Shown one piece after another: positions 43,184 through 56,828 of a stretch of DNA of 64,000 bases. Source of the stretch: Triangularia verruculosa (Eukaryota; Ascomycota; Sordariomycetes; Sordariales; Podosporaceae); NCBI GenBank assembly GCA_033296885.1, contig MU863931.1, forward strand, positions 166,460 to 230,459, in the 5' to 3' direction. A program made the translations under genes and the position numbers. The first letter of the stretch is position 1. Every line of letters starts with the position of its first letter. The notes beneath the pieces were generated by a model. That model saw nothing but the letters and a program-made list of their open reading frames with translations. It did not search any database and was not told the DNA's origin.

Positions 43184-46100
43184 ATGTCTCCCCAAGAACC
43201 AATTGCCATTGTGGGCACAGCCTGCCGCTTCCCAGGCCCTTCCACTTCGCCATCCAAGTTGTGGTCTCTTCTCGCCTCCCCAACCGACATCCAAACCCGC
43301 ATCCCCGACAGTCGGTTCAATTCTGAAGCCTACTACCACCCAGTGGGTTCTCACCATGGCACGACTAATGTCCGCCACGCCTACCTCTTGTCTCAGGATA
43401 TGTCCCGTTTCGACGCGTCCTTCTTCAACATTTCACCCAATGAAGCGGACAGCATCGATCCCCAGCAGCGTCTGATGATGGAGACTGTGTACGAGGCTCT
43501 CGAGTCTGGAGGTCACAGCATCGAAGCCCTGAGGGGGAGTGACACTAGTGTCTATGTTGGTTGCATGGGCGTCGATTGGAACGATACGCTCCTTCGTGAT
43601 GTCAACCAGGTCCCCACGTACTTTGCCACCGGGACAAACAGAGCCATCATTGGCAACAGACTGAGTTTCTTCTTTGACTGGAGAGGCCCAAGTATGACCA
43701 TCGATACTGCTTGCTCGTCGAGCTTGGTGGCGGTCCACCAGGGTGTGATGAGCTTGAGGAGCGGTGAAAGCCGCGTGGCGGTTGCTGCTGGTGGGCAGGT
43801 TATTCTCAATCCCGGTGAGTAACAAACAGAACCCTTGCTTTCACGCAGTGAATAAGAGGCTGACCATTATAAACAAAACAGAGGCATTTGTCTTTGAGTC
43901 GAAGATGAACATGCTTTCACCCACTGGTAGATCTCGTATGTGGGACGCAAGCGCGGACGGGTATGCCAGAGGTGAAGGCGTAGCCGCCATCATTATGAAG
44001 AAGCTCTCTGACGCCATTGCTGATGGAGATCACATTGAGGCTGTCATCAGGGAAACTGGCGCCAACCAGGATGGCCATTCCCAAGGCCTGACGGTGCCCA
44101 GCCTCGAAGCCCAGGCTGCCCTCATTCGCAAGACCTACGCCAAAGCCGGACTTGATCCAGAAAACAACCCAGCCGATCGCCCCCAATTCTTCGAGGCCCA
44201 TGGCACTGGCACCAAGGCTGGTGATCCCAAGGAGGCGGCTGCCATCTACGAATGCTTTGGCCAACACGTCAAGGGTGACGAGACTCCATTGTATGTTGGC
44301 TCGGTCAAGACTGTGATCGGGCATACAGAGGGCGCTGCTGGTTTGGCTGGCTTGTTCAAGGGGCTTAAGAGCATCCAGGCGGGACAGATCCCACCAAACT
44401 TGCTATTTGAGAACTTGAACCCCGATATTGAGCAGTATTACAAGGGACTCAAGGTAGCCACAGCGCTGGCGCCGTGGCCTGCACTCCCCGAGGGTGTGCC
44501 TCGACGTGTCAGTGTCAACAGCTTTGGTGAGTTCTTTTCCTGAAATTTTCCACCCATAAGTAGAGGAGGTTGCTAACGAAGCGAGCAGGCTTCGGTGGCA
44601 GCAACGCCCACGCCATCATCGAACAATACATCCCTGCTACGGCGGCACCCGAGGAGGACGGAGATTCTGCGTTATTCACCCCCTTTGTGTTCTCTGCGTC
44701 CTCTGAAAGCTCCCTCGTGGCCCAACTCGAGGCATATTCAGAGCATCTCAAGACGCGTAGCGACACCAAGGCGAAGGATCTTGCATGGACCCTGCAGTGC
44801 CGAAGAAGCCATCTTCCCATCAAGGCTGCCTTCTCGGCCGCTTCGGTTGACCAGCTTGTGACCAAGCTTGATGACAAGCTCGCTGATCTGAAGCGTGCGG
44901 CTGGCACGACAGTGGGCGTTCGCTCGACGTCCAAGTCCACCTCTGCCCCCAAGGTGTTGGGTGTTTTTACCGGTCAGGGCGCTCAGTGGGCGGCTATGGG
45001 TGCCGAATTGATCAAGTCTTCCGAGTTTGTTCGCAAAAGACTGGGTGACTTGGAGGATGCGCTCACCACCCTTCCTACGGCGGATCGGCCCAGTTGGCGT
45101 CTCGTGGATGAGATGCTGGCTGATTCCACCACGTCTCGCATCGGGGAGGCCGAGCTCTCCCAGCCGCTCTGCACCGCCATTCAAATTGTCCTTGTTGACA
45201 TGCTGAAGGAAGCTGGCATCAGCTTCAGCGCTGTTGTCGGACATTCTTCAGGAGAGATTGGCGCTGCGTACGCAGCTGGCTACCTTTCCGATGTGGATGC
45301 CATGCGTGTCGCCTACTATCGTGGTCAATATGCTCGCCTTGCTGGTAACGAGGCTACCGGTCAGAAGGGAGCCATGTTGGCTGTCGGAACGTCACTGGAA
45401 GATGCCCAGGAACTCTGCAACCTGCGCGCTTTCCGCGGCCGACTGGCCATCGCTGCCCACAACTCGTCAGCCTCTGTCACACTTTCCGGCGATGCTGATG
45501 CTGTGATCCAGGCCAAGAAGGTGTTTGACGAAGAGAAGAAGTTTGCTCGTCTTCTCAAGGTCGACACGGCTTATCACTCGCACCACATGCTTCCTTGTGG
45601 TGACCCGTACATTGCCTCCCTGCGGGAATGTGGGGTTCGTGTCAACAAGAGTCCAAAGTGCGCCTGGTTCTCCAGCGTGGTGGCGAGCGAGAAGCCGCTT
45701 GAGGCCACTGAAGTTCTCCAGGATGTGTACTGGCGTGACAACATGGCCAACACGGTTTTGTTCGCCGACGCAGTCAAGAACGCTGTTGCAAGTGACCCAC
45801 AGCTTACTTTAGCTATTGAGGTTGGTCCTCATCCTGCTTTGAAGGGACCAGCCACCCAGAATGTTGGTGACGTTCGGCCGGCTCAAATTCCTTACACTGG
45901 TGTCCTCAGCCGAGGCAAGTCTGACATCGAGGCCTTTTCTGATGCCCTCGGATTCGTGTGGACTCAGATTGGCGCTCATGCTGTCGACTTTGCCTCCTAT
46001 GAGAAGCTTGTTTCACCTTCTACGCGTCAGCCCAAGCTGGTGGTCAACCTGCCATCCTACCAATGGAACCACACCCGGTCACACTGGCAAGAGTCGCGCA

Positions 46101-49100
46101 AGTCGAAGAAGATCCGCTCCCGCACTGCGGCGGCCTTCCACGAGATCCTCGGCATTCCATGCCCTGACAGCACCGATCGCGAGAAGCGCTGGACCAACAT
46201 TTTGAAGGTTTCTGAGATTCCTTGGCTCGATGGCCACCAGCTCCAGGGGCAGACCGTCTTCCCTGCTGCTGGTTACGTCGCCATGTCTCTCGAGGCCGCC
46301 AAGACTCTCGCCACTGAGCCCGTCTCTTTCTTCGAGCTCAACGATCTCGCCATTCCTCGCGCCATCACTTTCGAGGACGATGCCAACGCTTCGGTCGAGA
46401 CCCTGGTCACACTTACCAATATCGTCTCGTCAAAGTCCAACAAAACTGCTTCCTTCGCAGTGTACTCTTCCTCTTCAGCTGATGCCGACATGGACCTCAT
46501 GGCTTCAGGGTCCGTCAAGATCGCTTTTGGCAACCCCTCGCCGAGCACGCTGTCCTCCACTCCGCTGCTGGAGACCAACATGTCTTCTGTGGATCCCGAA
46601 CGTTTCTACACCTCGCTCTCCAAACTCGGGTACGGCTATGCCGGAAACTTCAGGGGCATGACCTCGCTCAAGCGCCGGCTTAACCAAGCCGCCACTCTCG
46701 TGTCAACTTACCCCTACGATTCCGATCTCGATATCACCCCCTACATGGTCCACCCTACCATGCTTGACGTTGCCTTCCAGGCCTCCATGCTCGCCTACTC
46801 GGCGCCAGGTGACGAGAGGCTTTGGTCTCTGCACGTCCCTACCGCCATCCGCTCCATCCGCGTCAACCCCAACCTTTGCGCATCCCCCTTGCCTGAACAC
46901 GTCCCTGTTCACGCCACCTTGGAAGAGACGAACGAGTTCTCCGCCAGCATTGACGTGTTCAACAACCCTGAGAGCGACGGAGGTGCCATGATTCAGGTTG
47001 ACGGGCTGACCATCAAGCCGTTTGCTCCTGCCACTGAGGCTGATGATCACAGGCTGTTCTCGTACACAAAGTGGGATGTGGCGAATCCGGAGGGCGCGTC
47101 GATCTGCAAGGGGATTGAGCCTACACCCGAGGAGATTGAGCTGGCTTCGGTATGCGAGAGGGTATCGTTCTATTATCTACGCAAGTGGAAGCAGGACCTC
47201 AGCGAGGAGGAGTGGGCCGCTGGACAGGCTCATCACCCTGCGCTTAGGGACTTTATGAACTACGTCCTTGGCGAGGTTGAGAATGGGAGACATCCTTGTG
47301 TGAAGAAGGAGTGGTCGACCGACACTGATGACGAGGTCAAGGAGCTGATCGAAAGGTACGAATCCAGCCCCCTTGTTGCTGGACGTGTTGCTAACAATCA
47401 TGTTACAGATATTCCCACACGATCGATATCAAGCTCCTTGCCGCTGTTGGCGAGAACATCCCTGCCGCCGTGCGTGGTGAGACGACCATCCTCGAGCACA
47501 TGCTTGTCGACAACATGCTTGATGACTTCTACAAGAAGGGCCTGGGTTTCGCTCGGTACAATTCTTTCTTGTCTCTCATGGTCGAGCAGTTCACGCATCG
47601 ATACCCTCATGCTAAGATTCTCGAGATCGGTAAGTGGTTGATGCCTGATGAGACCCTCTGACATGAGCTAACCGCTGTTAGGTGCCGGCACTGGTGGCGC
47701 CACCAAGTCCGTCCTCGAGAAAATCGGTGACAAGATGTCCTCTTACACGTACACCGATGTCTCAGTCGGCTTCTTCGACAAGGCGGCAGAGCTCTTCCGG
47801 GCGTACAGCGACAAGATGACGTTCAAGGTGCTTGACGTTGAGAAACCACCTTCCAGCCAGGGTTATGAACCCCACTCCTACGACATGGTTATCGCCTCGA
47901 ACGTTCTCCATGCCACAGCTTCATTGCAAAAGACCCTGGAGCATGTCCGCCAGCTTCTCAAGCCTGGTGGATATCTGATGCTGCTTGAGTTGACCGACAA
48001 TGGGCCCATCCGTTGTGGCAACATTATGGGCGGGTTGCCTGGGTGGTGGATTGGTGCTGAGATCGACGGAAGAAGAGTAAGTTCTGGCCCGTTTTCGAAG
48101 ACCCGACGAGGAACTAACCCAAAGAAAAAGTATGCCCCTACGATCACTCCGTCAGAGTGGAACACCTACCTCCGAAAGGCTGGCTTTGCGGGCGTGGATG
48201 CCTGCACCCCAAAGATCAATGTTCTGCCCTGGCCATTCTCCATCATGGCTGCCCAAGCAGTCGACGACAAGGTCCAATTCCTCCGTCGCCCGCTTGCCCG
48301 CTCCAAGACAGCTATCCAGCTCGACAGCCTAGTCATCATGGGGACCGGCAGCATTGAGACATCCGACTTGGCCGAGGAGCTTGAAGAGCTGCTTTCGCCG
48401 TTTGCCCATCAGACGACCATTCTCAGCGGTCTCCCAACCGAAGCCGAAGCCCGGGAGATGGACCCAATGAGTTACATTATCAACCTCTCTGATCTCGACT
48501 TCCCAATCTTCAAACAAATGACCACCGAGAAGATCGAAGGTCTCCAGAGGCTCTTTGAGTTGGCGAAGCACATCCTCTGGGTGACCAAGGGTGCCCAGGC
48601 GGATGAGCCCTACCACATGGCCAGTATCGCTTTCAGCCGTGCCATCAGCCACGAAGCCAGCCACATCAGCCTCAACCATCTCGATCTTTCGGGCCTCGGA
48701 AGGAACACCGGGAGAGCCATTGCTGAGCATCTTCTACGGCAGTGCGCCCTTGACGAGTGGGAAGACAAGAAGATTATGTGGAGCAAAGAGCCAGAGGTGT
48801 TTTTGGACCAGGGCGTGCTCAAGGTCCCTCGACTTGTGGCCAATGTTGCCCAGAATTCTCGTCTCAATTCCTCTAGACGCAACATCACAAAGCCCGTCGA
48901 CCTTGCGGTGTCAAAGTCCAACATCGGTGTTGCCCTCTCGTCTGATGCCGCTCCTTCGCTGGTTGAAGAGGTGGGACCCGTCACCAAGGAGACGCGCCGC
49001 TGGGTCAAGGTTGAGGCATCGACTTTGACAGCCATCAATGTGGCTGCTGATACTTTCCTGTTTGTTGGTGTTGGCAAGGATACTGTGACTCAGGAGTCTC

Positions 49101-52100
49101 TTGTTACTCTCTCCTTGGCAAACTCCATCGAGGTCAACCCTGTGGCAGCAGTCTCGGTGCAGCCAACCACGCGACTCGTGGCGATTGCCAGCGAGCTCAT
49201 TGCGGCCTCTTTGATCGACAATATCGCCTCGGGAAGCAGCATCCTGGTGCATGGGTCAAGCAAGGATAGGTTCCTTACCGCTGCCCTGTCCCGCCGGGCT
49301 GCCACGCAGGGTATTCGCGTCACCGTCTCGTTCAATGCTGAGGAGGGCGACGCTTTCCAGGAGGCACTTCCGCTGAGTGGCCGTTCTCCCAGGCATATCA
49401 TTCGCAAGGCCTTGCTCCCGGCCAAACCCACGCACTTCCTCAACCTGACCTCGGGCACTAACCAGCGTGACCTCAGCGAGACCATTGCAGAGGTGTTGGC
49501 AACCATTGCACCTTATAAGCGCATTCAAGCATCCGACGTCTCACGCCTTGCTTCCTCGCTCCCATTCTCGAGCCAAGAGACCATCACGTCCAAGCTTCAG
49601 GAGGCGGTGTCTGCCGCAACTTCTGTTGTGGATGACAGTGATGATCTGGTGACTCCTGTTACCCAGATCCAGGAGCTTGGCTCGTCTCTCCTTCACCACC
49701 CCACTGCTGTCATCAACTGGGCTGTCAATGGCACGGTCAATGTCGGAGTCAAGCCCCTCGACGCCGAGAAGCTGTTTTCCAAGAACAAGTCTTACCTTCT
49801 CCTGGGCCTGAGCGGTCAGATTGGCCAGTCCGTGGCTGAGTGGATGGTCAAGAACGGAGCTGGTTGTGTCATTCTTACCTCAAGATCTCCCAAGGTGGAC
49901 CCTAAATGGCTCGAAGCAGTCCAGGCAACTGGCGGGATTGTCAAGGTGTTCGCCAATGATATCACTTCCAAGTCGTCTGTCGAGAAACTCATCGCCGATA
50001 TCCGCTCCACCTGCCCCCCCATCGCCGGTGTCGCCAACGGAGCCATGGTCCTCCACGACAGCTTGTTCTCAAACATGCCTCTTGAGACAATGCAGAAGGT
50101 TCTGGGCCCCAAGATTGACGGTTCAAATCATCTTGATGATATCTTCTACAACGAGGATCTTGACTTCTTCATGCTCTTGTCCTCGTCCGCCTGCGTCATT
50201 GGTAACTCTGGCCAGTCAAACTATGCCGCTTCCAACGGCTACCTCAACAGTCTTGCCCGTCAAAGACGCAAGCGTGGGCTTGCCGCTTCCGCCCTCGATA
50301 TCGGCCGTGTGGCTGGTTTGGGCTATGTCGAAACAGCTGGACAGGCAGTCATGGACCAGCTCACTCGTTTCGGCTTGATGAGCATTGCCGAGTCCGAGTT
50401 CCATCATATGTTCGCAGAAGCCATTCAGGCGGGTTACCCCAAGCCAGAGGACAAGGACGGTATTCCGGACGCCGTCGTTACCACGGGTATCCGCACTATT
50501 CGTGACGACGAAGACATTCAAGGTCCCTGGTTCGAGAACCCCCGCTTTAGCCACTGTATTGTGGAGGCCAAGGGGGCTCAATCGGAGAGTCAAGATGAGA
50601 ATAAGAAGACATCCCTTCCAGTTACAGTACAGCTGGCCGGTGCTTCAACCAAGGACGAGGCTCTCGAGATTCTTGAAGGTAAGTGCATGCCTCATTTGCG
50701 GGTTAAGGCCAACACTAACACTTCCTCTAGCATGCTTCTCTGAAAAGCTTCGCCTTATTCTGCAAATCTCGGACCAGGCCATTGACCACGAGGCTCCCGT
50801 TGTTGAACTGGGCGTTGACTCACTGGTTGCTGTCGAAGTTCGATCCTGGTTCCTCAAGGAGCTCAAGGTTGACATTCCGGTCCTGAAGGTTGTTGGCGGT
50901 GCTTCAGTCACTGAGCTGTGCCAGCGCGCTTTGGAGAAGGTTCCCGAGGAGATGCTCTCCGGCCTCGGCAAAGCTGGCCCAGAGTCCAAGCCAAACGCCG
51001 CTCCCAAGAAGACCCAACCGAAGCCAGAGCCCACAGTTGAGTCCGAGTACGATTCTACCGCGCCCAGTATGGTGACTCCAGTCGATGTCACGACTGCGGC
51101 CAGCTCATCCACCCAACTGTCATCCCGTTCTGCCTCCTCTGAGAACCTCCAGGCCGATGCCACCAAGCAGGCCGTTGTGGCTGCCACCGCCCCTGCTCCT
51201 CTCAAGTTCATCAAGAGCGAGCAAATCTCATTCGGTCAGTCCCGCTTCTGGTTTCTCCGCCATCTGGTTGAAGACCCCACCACGTTCAACGTGGCCTTCT
51301 ACTACCGCGTCACCGGATCCCTCCGGGTCGGCAGTCTCGAGAGAGCCATCCGTGTGGTGACGGCCAGACATGAGGCCCTTCGTACTTGTTTCGTTGCGGA
51401 CCAGACCGAGGCTGACCAGGCGTATCAGAAGGTGATTGCTAGCTCGCCACTCCGCCTCGAGCACAAGCAGATCAACTCGGACCAGGATGTTGCCGCTGAA
51501 TACGCCAATCTCAAGGCCCACGAGTTCGATCTCGCCGCTGGGGAAAGCATGAAGCTTGTGCTGCTTTCCAAGTCCCCAGAGGACCATTCCCATTTCCTTC
51601 TTATTAATTATCATCACATTGTCATGGACGGCGTTTCGTTTCAGGTTTTTCTTTCTGATTTGGAGAAGGCGTACAACAATCAGTCTCTGGGCAAGGCTCC
51701 TCGGCAGTTCCCCGAGTTTTCGGCATCGCAGCGTCAGGCGTTTGAGAATGGTGATATGGTCACTGAGCTCAACTACTGGCGTGGAGTTTTCCCAGGAGGC
51801 CAACAGCCGCCTGTCCTCCCTCTTCTGCCGGTGGCGCGAACTAGCTCGAGGTTGAGCATGCAGAACTTCGACATCCACCAGGTTGGCTGTCACCTCGAAC
51901 CAGCCCTCGCGGCACGGATCAAGGCCGCCTCCAAAACCCAGCGCTCAACCCCTTTTCATTTTTACCTTGCCGCTTTCAAGACCATGCTCTTCCTCTTCAC
52001 CGAAGCCGACGACCTGACCATCGGTATCGCCGACGCCAACCGCACCGACAGCGACGTCATGAACAGCATCGGCTTCTTCCTCAACCTACTCACCCTCCGC

Positions 52101-55100
52101 TTTCGCCGACAGCCTGGCCAAAAGTTCTCCCAGGCCATTGAAGAAGCACGCAACGCAACATATGCCGCCTTGGGTAACTCTCGCCTCCCTTTCGATGTGC
52201 TCCTCAAAGAACTCAACATTGCCCGGTCGTCTATGCACTCTCCTTTCTTCCAAGCCTTCTTTGATTACCGGCAAGGTGCACAGGAAAAGCACGCATGGGG
52301 CAACTGTCAGTTTGAGGTACAGGCCCTGCATCCCGGCCGGACAGCGTACGATGTGACGCTTGATGTCACAGACAATTCTACCGATGCGCTGGTGATGTTT
52401 CGGGCCCAGAAGAGTCTGTATGATCAGACTGCTGCTCAGTTGCTGATGGAGACTTATGTGCATTTACTTGATGTTCTCTCGGCGGATGTCTCGCTACCGT
52501 TGGAAGCCACACCCCTTTTTGGAGAAAGTCAACTCGTGGAGGCGGTCAACATTGGTCGTGGTAGGTGGTTCTATTTCTGACTGTGAAATAGTATATTGAC
52601 GTGTTGTAGGTCCTCAATTGGTGTCAGACTGGCCTGCTACCCTCGCCCATCGCATCGATCAGGTTGCCTTGGAGAACCCAGACAAGATTGCCTTGAAAGA
52701 CGGCCACGGCAAGGTCCTGACCTATGCTGACATGGTCAGTCGGGTTGAGGCCATTGCCGAGGCTCTGCAAAATGCCGGAGTTGGTCAAGGATCTCGGGTT
52801 CCAGTCTTCCAGGACGCCACTGCCGACTGGGTCTGTTCGATGCTTGCCATCTTCCGAGTCGGGGCAATTTACGTGCCCTTGGACCTCAGAAATCCCGTCG
52901 CCAGGCTTTCTGCGGTCGCCGTCGACTGCGAATCAGCTGCTATTCTCGCCGATGGCACCACGCTCAACCAGATTCCCCAGCTCAACGTCCCCAACGCTGT
53001 AGCCATCAACGTCTCCGCTGTGCCGACTAAGGCCACCGAGCCCATCCCCAACATCGCAGACCCATCATCCCCAGCTGCAATCCTCTACACCAGTGGCTCA
53101 ACCGGTCTGCCAAAGGGAATTGTCGTTACCCACGCCGGTCTGCGCAACGAGATCGAGGGCTACACCAAGATGTGGAAGCTCGGCACGCAGCACACCCTCC
53201 AGCAAAGCGCCTTCACCTTCAATCACTCCTCTGATCAAATCTACACCGGCTTGGTCAACGGCGGCTCTGTCTATGTTGTCCCGTGGGCCACTCGTGGCGA
53301 CCCCATTGGCATTACCACTATCATCAAGGACGCGGGCATCACATACACCAAGGCTACACCATCTGAGTACTCGCTTTGGATGCAATTCGGCGGCGACAAT
53401 CTCCGACAAGCGGCACAGTGGAGATTTGCTTTTGGCGGCGGTGAGCCCCTGGTCAGCGCTGTCACCAACGAGTTTGCCGCACTTGAGCTCCCCGAGCTCA
53501 AGTTCTTCAACTCATATGGCCCGACCGAGATCTCGATTTCGTCGCACAAGATGGAGATGCCGTATCATGACGCCAAGGCGATTGAGGCGATGGGCCGTAT
53601 TCCATGCGGGTACTCGTTGCCGAACTACAACACCTACATCGTCGATGAACAATTGCGACCGGTTCCCATTGGCATGCCGGGAGAGGTCTGTATCGGCGGG
53701 GCGGGTGTCTCGCTCGGGTATCTCAAGAATGAAGAGCTGACCAGCAAACACTTTGTCGACAACCCGTTCGCGTCCGAAACTGATATTGCCAACGGTTGGA
53801 CGCGCATATACCGAACAGGTGATATCGGGCATCTCCAGCCTGACGGCGCCATGGTCTTCCACAGTCGCATCGCTGGCGACTCACAAATCAAGATCAGAGG
53901 GCTCCGTATCGAGTTGGCTGACATTGAGAGCAACATCGTCGCGGCCTCTGATGGTGCTTTGAGGGAGGCTGTCGTCACGCTTCGCGAGGGCAACCCCGAC
54001 TTCCTGGTTGCCCACGTTGTGTTTGCCCCTCAAAGCAACGTGTCCGACAAGGAAGCGTTTTTGCAACATCTCCTCGGCCACCTGCAGGTTCCTCAGTACA
54101 TGATTCCAGTTGCCGCCATTCAACTTGACAAGCTGCCTTTGACGAACCACTCCAAGGTTGACCGGAAAGCACTGAGGGAGATGCCACTCCCGCAGCGGGC
54201 TTCGACGGCAACAAAGGAAGATGATGCGCCTGAGATGACCGAGACCATGATCCAACTTCGCCGTGTCTGGCAAGATGTCCTCGGCCACAACAATGACAAC
54301 TCGCTCAGTTTCGACATTGCTCCTCAAACCAGCTTCTTCCTCGTCGGCGGCAACTCCCTCCTGGTCATCCGGCTCCAGCAACGCATCCGCCAAACCTTCA
54401 ACGTCGTCATCCGCCTGGTTGACTTGCTCGGTGCCAACACCCTCTCAACCATGGCCCGCAAGATCGAAGAAACCCCCTCTGTCAGCAGCATCGACTGGGA
54501 AACCGAAATCACACCTCCCACCATTCCATCCTTCCTCTCCTCCATCCCACGCACTCCCATCGCCAGTTCCTCCAAAACTGTGCTCATCACTGGCGGAACC
54601 GGCTTCCTCTCCCGACACCTCCTCCCCATCCTCTCCTCCTCCCCCTCCATCTCCAAAATCCACCTCGTCGCCCTCCGCAACTCCAAGACTCCCCCTTTCA
54701 CCTCTTCCAAGATCATCACCCACCCAGGCGACCTCTCCTCCCCCCTCCTCGGCCTCTCCGAATCGGACTTTGCCACCTTAGCCAGCACCGTCGACGTGAT
54801 CCTCCACCTCGGCGCGGTCAGGTCGTTCTGGGATAACTACCACGTCCTCAAGCCATCCAACCTCCACCCGACAAAGGAGCTCGTCAAGCTCGCCTCCCCG
54901 AGACAGATCCCGATCCATTACATCTCCACCATCGGGGTCTTGCCAGAGGGCCTGCTGCAGAACGAGACGTCGGCGAGGTTCCATTTGCCAAAGGTTGATG
55001 GATCGGAGGGGTATGTCGCCTCCCGATGGGCGAGCGAGCAAGTTCTGGAGAAATCGGGATTGCCGGGGCGTGTGTACCGGTTCCTGCCTGCTTCTCCAGA

Positions 55101-55485
55101 GAAGACGGATGCGGGGGCGAAGAAGGCGGTGTTGGAGGAGTTTCTCAATTTCGTGGACTTGTCGGAGAAGGTGCCAGACTTCGGGGCGTGGGAGGGCAAG
55201 ATTGATTTGATCAAGGCGGTCGAGGTGGCCGGGGAGTTGGCCGAGGAGATTGTTCAAGGCCATGGGAAGGAAGGCGGGGTGGATTTCAGGCATTATCAGA
55301 GTTCGGTCGAGGTTTCGGTTGAGGAGCTGAAGGGGTACATCGCGGAGAATACTGTCGGGGAGAGGACCAAGTATGAGAGGATGGCTGGGTTGGCCTGGAT
55401 TGGCGTTATCAAGAAAATTGGCTTCGGGTATTTCTTTTCGGGGCAGGACGCGACGGTTGGGAAGGAAAATAAGTCGAGGAGATAG
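43184..55485 (+). CDS. Hybrid PKS-NRPS synthase (KS-AT-DH-MT-ER0-KR-ACP-C-A-T-R)
   Basis: A megasynthase that builds a methylated, highly reduced polyketide and couples it to one amino acid. Seven introns (43815-43881, 44527-44588, 47356-47408, 47630-47681, 48077-48130, 50679-50730, 52561-52609) give about 3,970 residues. Active-site landmarks: KS Cys177 (DTACSSS) with EAHGTG and GHTEG; AT Ser645 (GHSSGE); DH His975 (HQLQGQTVFP); MT LEIGAGTGG near 1421; KR GLSGQIGQS near 2111 with Tyr2251; ACP Ser2433 (GVDSL); C domain HHIVMDG with His2698; A domain YTSGSTGLPKG at 3172; T Ser3595 (GGNSL); C-terminal R domain TGGTGFLS. The ER region has no NADPH motif, hence the trans-ER at 27113. In the R domain the usual GFLG is GFLS and YxxxK is Y3814-VAS-R3818, so Dieckmann-type release is possible. 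The A-domain substrate is not assigned. Confidence 0.96.
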
Positions 55486-56828
55486 AACTGGGACGTGATA
55501 TGTTTAGATTTCTTGTGTTTCACATTTGTTAGGTAGTAAGGGCGTTGGAGTTGGGATGATTGAACTTGGCCATTTCTAATGATTTAAAATAAATCTTCCT
55601 GTTCAAAAATCAATCGAGAAATATTTTGACATCCACAACCTGCCAGTAAACATTCAAGATTGCGGTCCACGGGTTGACGCAATTGGGAGCACTGGGGTGG
55701 AGTGGGGACCTCCAGCAGAGAGATAGCTAGGTACAAAACACAGCCACGATGAAAACATCATTGTGACAGGACCTTGGGCTCTGAATTCAAGGGGAAACAG
55801 GAAAAATAGATGGTGGTGCTCCGCCTGCAGGAGGGGAGCCGTTTAGAGGACAGCCAAGGCACCTGGGATTAGGTTTTGTTAGGTACCTAGTTGGATGAAT
55901 TGGAATCCAGGGCCACATCTTCAGGATTGATTCTAGCGACAATAGCATGAATATCTGATGACTTAAGGTAGGTAATCGCTGATTACCAGGTAACTGATTG
56001 AGAAACCATCGGAGCTCTGACAACTCCGTCGCTTGAAAGCTAAAGAAACGGCCAGGAGCACGAGCTGGTAGTGCGGTTTTGGAGTTTGAAAGAGGAGAGC
56101 TGATACGAGTGGTTCAAGATGTGGTCAAAAGTAGTGGTAAAAGTCGGTGAATGAGAAAGAAGCTATCAAACAGGTGCTTCCATCCAATAGATGCTTGAAA
56201 TGTGGATGGCCTGCGGTGCGTTGAATTCGAAACCTTGTGTCGCACGAGCGTCTTTTGGCAACCAAAGGCCCCTCCACCTAAGGCCATTAAAAGGCCTGGC
56301 AATTGAACCAGTATTTATCAATAGATATATTTAATACTGGGCTTTCAATGGCACCCATTTTCGGCCTTTTAATACGTGATTGTGGCAATTGATAGGTCGC
56401 TGTTTTTGTAGTGTTGAACGTGTCAGTGCAAGACGCCTGTTTAACTTGAAGACCTGGCTTGGCACTGGTTTTGCAGCCAAAAATTCAATTACAGCAGAGT
56501 GCCGCTATCGAGTGCCGCCATGGTGAACGGAGCGCGAAAGGCTGCTATATTAATTTGGATTGCCTTCCTAAGAGCAAGAGGAAATCTTTTGATTAAAGTA
56601 AGGTATCTAACTTGCGGCAACACCTCTTTATATCCCACAATACCCATCCTTTCATTTAAATTACCTGACGACCAAAGACGGCTGCTACCTACGCAGCAAG
56701 TTGACTTTGGCGAATAAAAGTCACACACACACACACTCATCGAAATTACCATTCTAGCACAGCGATGACAGTAATACTTCAGCCAGCAGATCAATCCCAC
56801 ATATCAGCTGTACAAACCAAACCTCGAA
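55486..56828. other. Intergenic spacer 55486-56828
   Basis: Follows the synthase stop and is AT-rich from about 55560. An isolated tRNA T-arm-like CTGGCAATTGAACCAG lies at 56296-56311 without a foldable tRNA. A CA-rich microsatellite occurs at 56726-56740. No gene is supported. Confidence 0.45.

Noticed and set aside
48077..48130. Reading through this segment as coding in the synthase
   Set aside because: The frame is open because the length is 54, but GTAAGT and AAAAAG borders and the family-like join GRRYAPTITPSEW argue for an intron.
56216..56280. Possible minus-strand tRNA around TTTCGAATTC
   Set aside because: The arms around the loop do not pair and the spacing to any box A is wrong.
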